Source: Cyanothece sp. UBA12306 (GTDB lineage: Bacteria > Cyanobacteriota > Cyanobacteriia > Cyanobacteriales > Microcystaceae). From it: a stretch of 7,902 bases of DNA. The stretch is taken from contig DLXW01000079.1 in NCBI GenBank assembly GCA_003448685.1, positions 12,249-20,150 on the forward strand, in the 5' to 3' direction. The notes under the pieces are model-generated. The model was not told where the DNA came from. It ran no database searches and worked only from the letters and a program-made list of their open reading frames with translations. Of the stretch, positions 5,862 to 7,902 are shown piece by piece. The position numbers and the translations under genes were made by a program. Every line of letters starts with the position of its first letter. Position 1 is the first letter of the stretch.

Positions 5862-7496
5862 ATGTTAAAATTTGGCAAAAAAATATTATATATAGTTAAA
5901 AATTTCTGCAATCAAAAACTAATCAAAAGTATTATTATTATTTGTATAATAACTTTAATTACACTTCCTGTAACGGCACAAGTTCTTGTTTTCCCCAACT
6001 TAAATAATACCAATAGTTGGTTACCTAAAACTAATAATAATTCTGAAGTTTCTCATTGTATTTATCTGGATGGTATTTGTTTATTTAAAGTTGCTGCTGC
6101 ATCATCAGATATTGATGAAAGAGTTAAAGTTATTGAAAATCGTTTAAATCGTATTAGCAATCTTTATTTTTCTCAAAAAGAACTTGAACTTAACATTAAA
6201 GTAAAGAGTATTAATAAATTACCTAATGTTTATGTAACCATTAATAAACAGCAAATTCGCTTACTTACTGTTACTAGTTCAGATGTTGGAAGTGAAGGTA
6301 TTGATTTAGATTCAAAAGCTAATTTCATTATAGAACAATTAGAAGCAGGACTTAAACGTGCAAAAAAAGAAAGAGAATTAGGATATTTAGTCAAACGAGG
6401 CTTAATCTCAGTTGGAATTATAGGTGTATTATTGATTTTAAACTTTATTTTGTTACGTCAGATAAAGCGATTAAAGATCTCTAAAGAGAGAGTAGCAGAA
6501 TCAAAAATTAATCAGCCTGTTTCTACCATTTTAATTCGACGGGAACAATGGAACCTCAAAGAAGTTCAATATCGCTTATCACAGCTAGTTCAATTTGTTT
6601 TCTGGTTGGGAGGAATCTTCATAATTGTTGGTCTCTTTCCTTATACAAGAATAGCTCAAATTTGGTTATTTAATTTGTTGAGAATTCCTCTTAGAATAGG
6701 TATAGTAAGTTTAATAACTTATGTCTTAATTCGCTTAAGTTATGCTTTAATTGCTAAATTAAGTAGTCTTTTATTCAGTCACGATTTATTAGATTTTGAT
6801 AGTAATAGAAGATTACAATTACGTTTAACCACAATCTCTATCGTTTCCCGTAGTATTATTACAATTATTTGGGTAATGGTAGGTATTATTGTTGCACTAT
6901 CAGCTATTGGAATCAATATTGCACCTTTATTAGCAGGGGTTGGTATTTTAGGTGTGGGGATTTCTTTAGCTTCTCAAAATCTTATTAGAGATGCTATTAA
7001 TGGCTTTTTTATTATTCTTGAAGATCAATACGCTGTGGGAGATTTTATTCAGGTAGATAAGTTTGGTGGATTAGTAGAAAATATCAATTTAAGAATTACT
7101 AAAATACGAGATTCAGAAGGAAGATTAATTACTATTCCTAATAGCGAAGTAAAAATTGTTGCCAATCTTTCTAGTAATTGGTCGAGAGCAGATTTAAGTA
7201 TTCCTGTTGCTTATGAAGACGATATCAACCAAGTTTTATCAGTAGTTAATCAAGTAGCTGAAGAAATGCTAAAAGAGCCTGTATGGCAAACAGAGATCTT
7301 AGAAAAACCAGAAATTCTAGGAGTAGAAAACTTTGCAGAACAGGGTTTAATTATTCGGGTTTGGATTAAGACTAAACCCCTGAAGCAATGGTATATTTCA
7401 AGAGAATTTCGCCGTCGCCTCAAAGTTGCTTTTGATCGTCAAGGTTTACTCTTATCTTTATCGCAACAAAAAGTCTGGTTAACCAATATTAAATAA
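5862..7496 (+). CDS. MscS-family mechanosensitive ion channel with periplasmic N-terminal domain
   Basis: The 544-residue protein is a small-conductance mechanosensitive channel homologue, expected to open under membrane tension and release solutes during osmotic downshock. A signal peptide (about 21-40, ending VTAQ) is followed by a periplasmic domain at about 41-175 with predicted helices (DIDERVKVIENRLNRIS, 83-99). Membrane helices lie at about 178-199, 240-260, 268-298 and 328-350. The pore helix comes next, at about 353-385, rich in Gly/Ala (LLAGVGILGVGISLASQNL). The MscS beta domain follows (YAVGDFIQVDKFGGLVENI, 390-408; IPNSEV, 425-430), then an alpha/beta C-terminal domain to about 540. 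It is longer than E. coli MscS (286 residues) because of the N-terminal part. Two cysteines (C66, C73) lie in the exported part. The ATG at 5862 is chosen because it precedes the signal peptide; no strong ribosome binding site is seen. The 197 bases upstream contain no recognisable gene. Confidence 0.95.
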   Translation: MLKFGKKILYIVKNFCNQKLIKSIIIICIITLITLPVTAQVLVFPNLNNTNSWLPKTNNNSEVSHCIYLDGICLFKVAAASSDIDERVKVIENRLNRISNLYFSQKELELNIKVKSINKLPNVYVTINKQQIRLLTVTSSDVGSEGIDLDSKANFIIEQLEAGLKRAKKERELGYLVKRGLISVGIIGVLLILNFILLRQIKRLKISKERVAESKINQPVSTILIRREQWNLKEVQYRLSQLVQFVFWLGGIFIIVGLFPYTRIAQIWLFNLLRIPLRIGIVSLITYVLIRLSYALIAKLSSLLFSHDLLDFDSNRRLQLRLTTISIVSRSIITIIWVMVGIIVALSAIGINIAPLLAGVGILGVGISLASQNLIRDAINGFFIILEDQYAVGDFIQVDKFGGLVENINLRITKIRDSEGRLITIPNSEVKIVANLSSNWSRADLSIPVAYEDDINQVLSVVNQVAEEMLKEPVWQTEILEKPEILGVENFAEQGLIIRVWIKTKPLKQWYISREFRRRLKVAFDRQGLLLSLSQQKVWLTNIK

Positions 7497-7502
7497 TTTG
7501 AG

Positions 7503-7529
7503 AAATAATGAGTAGATTTTTCATTTTTT
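7503..7529 (+). terminator. Weak candidate terminator after the MscS-family gene
   Basis: AAATAATGA (7503-7511) can pair with TCATTTTTT (7521-7529) at eight of nine positions around a 9-nt loop, and the 3' arm itself ends in a T run. The stem contains only one G-C pair, so stability is low. It sits in the 114-bp convergent gap between the channel gene and the protease gene. Confidence 0.3.
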
Positions 7530-7610
7530 AACTATCACAAATCTTAAGAACTATTAGTATTGATCTCTAAATAATTTGTTCAATTATAGTGTTACTTTTA
7601 AAACTGAGCA

Positions 7611-7902
7611 TTAAAGGTTTAACCATTGGGCTATTGTCCCAGGTAAAGGTAGTAAAATCATAATTAGCAAAGTTAAAGAAAATAAACCTAAAGCATCCCT
7701 TTTATTATCTAATTCTGTAACATCATTAAGAGCAGGCTGATCAGAAATTGGCATAAAAAAGAGAATAATTGCCCACAACAAAAACTCCTGTCTAATCATA
7801 GCTAAAACTAATAGAAATAACCTGGTTAATTGACCAACAATAATTGCTGTTTTTTGACCAAACATAGCATGAACAATATGGCCTCCATCTAGTTGTCCCA
7901 CA
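7611..7902 (-). CDS. Site-2 protease (peptidase M50), EGY-like, C-terminal end only
   Basis: This is the 3' part of a minus-strand gene whose 5' end is outside the window; about 96 residues are visible. GQLDGGHIVHAMFGQ at its left end is the third conserved motif of M50 intramembrane metalloproteases, where the Asp of LDGG is a zinc ligand. The HExxH motif would be upstream. Two or three hydrophobic segments follow (AIIVGQLTRLFLLVLAMI, FLLWAIILFFMPI, LFSLTLLIMILLPLPG), with the conserved loop PALNDVTELDNKRDALG between the last two. The LNDVTE loop is the feature shared with plant chloroplast EGY proteases and their cyanobacterial relatives. Such enzymes cut membrane-bound substrates, for example anti-sigma factors or membrane proteins; the substrate here is unknown. 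The GTG at 7901 is an internal Val, not a start. Confidence 0.92.
   Translation of the reverse strand, partial: VGQLDGGHIVHAMFGQKTAIIVGQLTRLFLLVLAMIRQEFLLWAIILFFMPISDQPALNDVTELDNKRDALGLFSLTLLIMILLPLPGTIAQWLNL

Overview
The window is an AT-rich chromosomal segment of a cyanobacterium, probably a unicellular or colonial low-GC type (Crocosphaera/Cyanothece, Geminocystis or Stanieria-like). I cannot name the genus. The lineage call rests on a cyanobacterial-type RecJ with a long C-terminal tail, a Uma2-family protein, a coiled-coil protein that looks like TIGR04376, an EGY-like site-2 protease end, two HIP1 octamers (GCGATCGC) and a heptanucleotide short tandem repeat. No RNA gene, insertion sequence, CRISPR array or phage module is visible.

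Layout from left to right: (1) the 3' part of a SAM-dependent methyltransferase (3-452, +), cut by the window edge. Its first 22 bases are a perfect inverted copy of bases 185-206, so the edge may be an assembly or amplification chimera. (2) A gene-free stretch (453-757) with a 10-bp hairpin and five copies of a TAAATTC heptamer. (3) recJ (758-2725, +), followed after 18 bp by a Uma2-family putative endonuclease (2744-3385, +). (4) A convergent two-gene minus-strand unit: a membrane-anchored, proline-rich protein with a PilP/GspC-like C-terminus (4719-3976), followed by a coiled-coil protein (3952-3389). (5) A divergent promoter region (4720-4869) leading to a Tat-exported metallo-beta-lactamase-fold protein that lacks the HxHxDH metal motif (4870-5664, +). 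(6) An MscS-family mechanosensitive channel with a signal peptide and a periplasmic N-terminal domain (5862-7496, +). (7) The C-terminal end of an M50/EGY-like intramembrane protease, running off the right edge on the minus strand.

This is mostly ordinary housekeeping and envelope-related core genome. The genes do not form one evident pathway. RecJ (DNA repair) next to a Uma2 nuclease-fold protein is the only nucleic-acid pair. Four of the other genes act in or across the cell envelope. I found no convincing new multi-gene system. The items most worth following up are the exported pseudo-metallo-beta-lactamase, the PilP-like/coiled-coil gene pair and the exact inverted repeat at the left edge.
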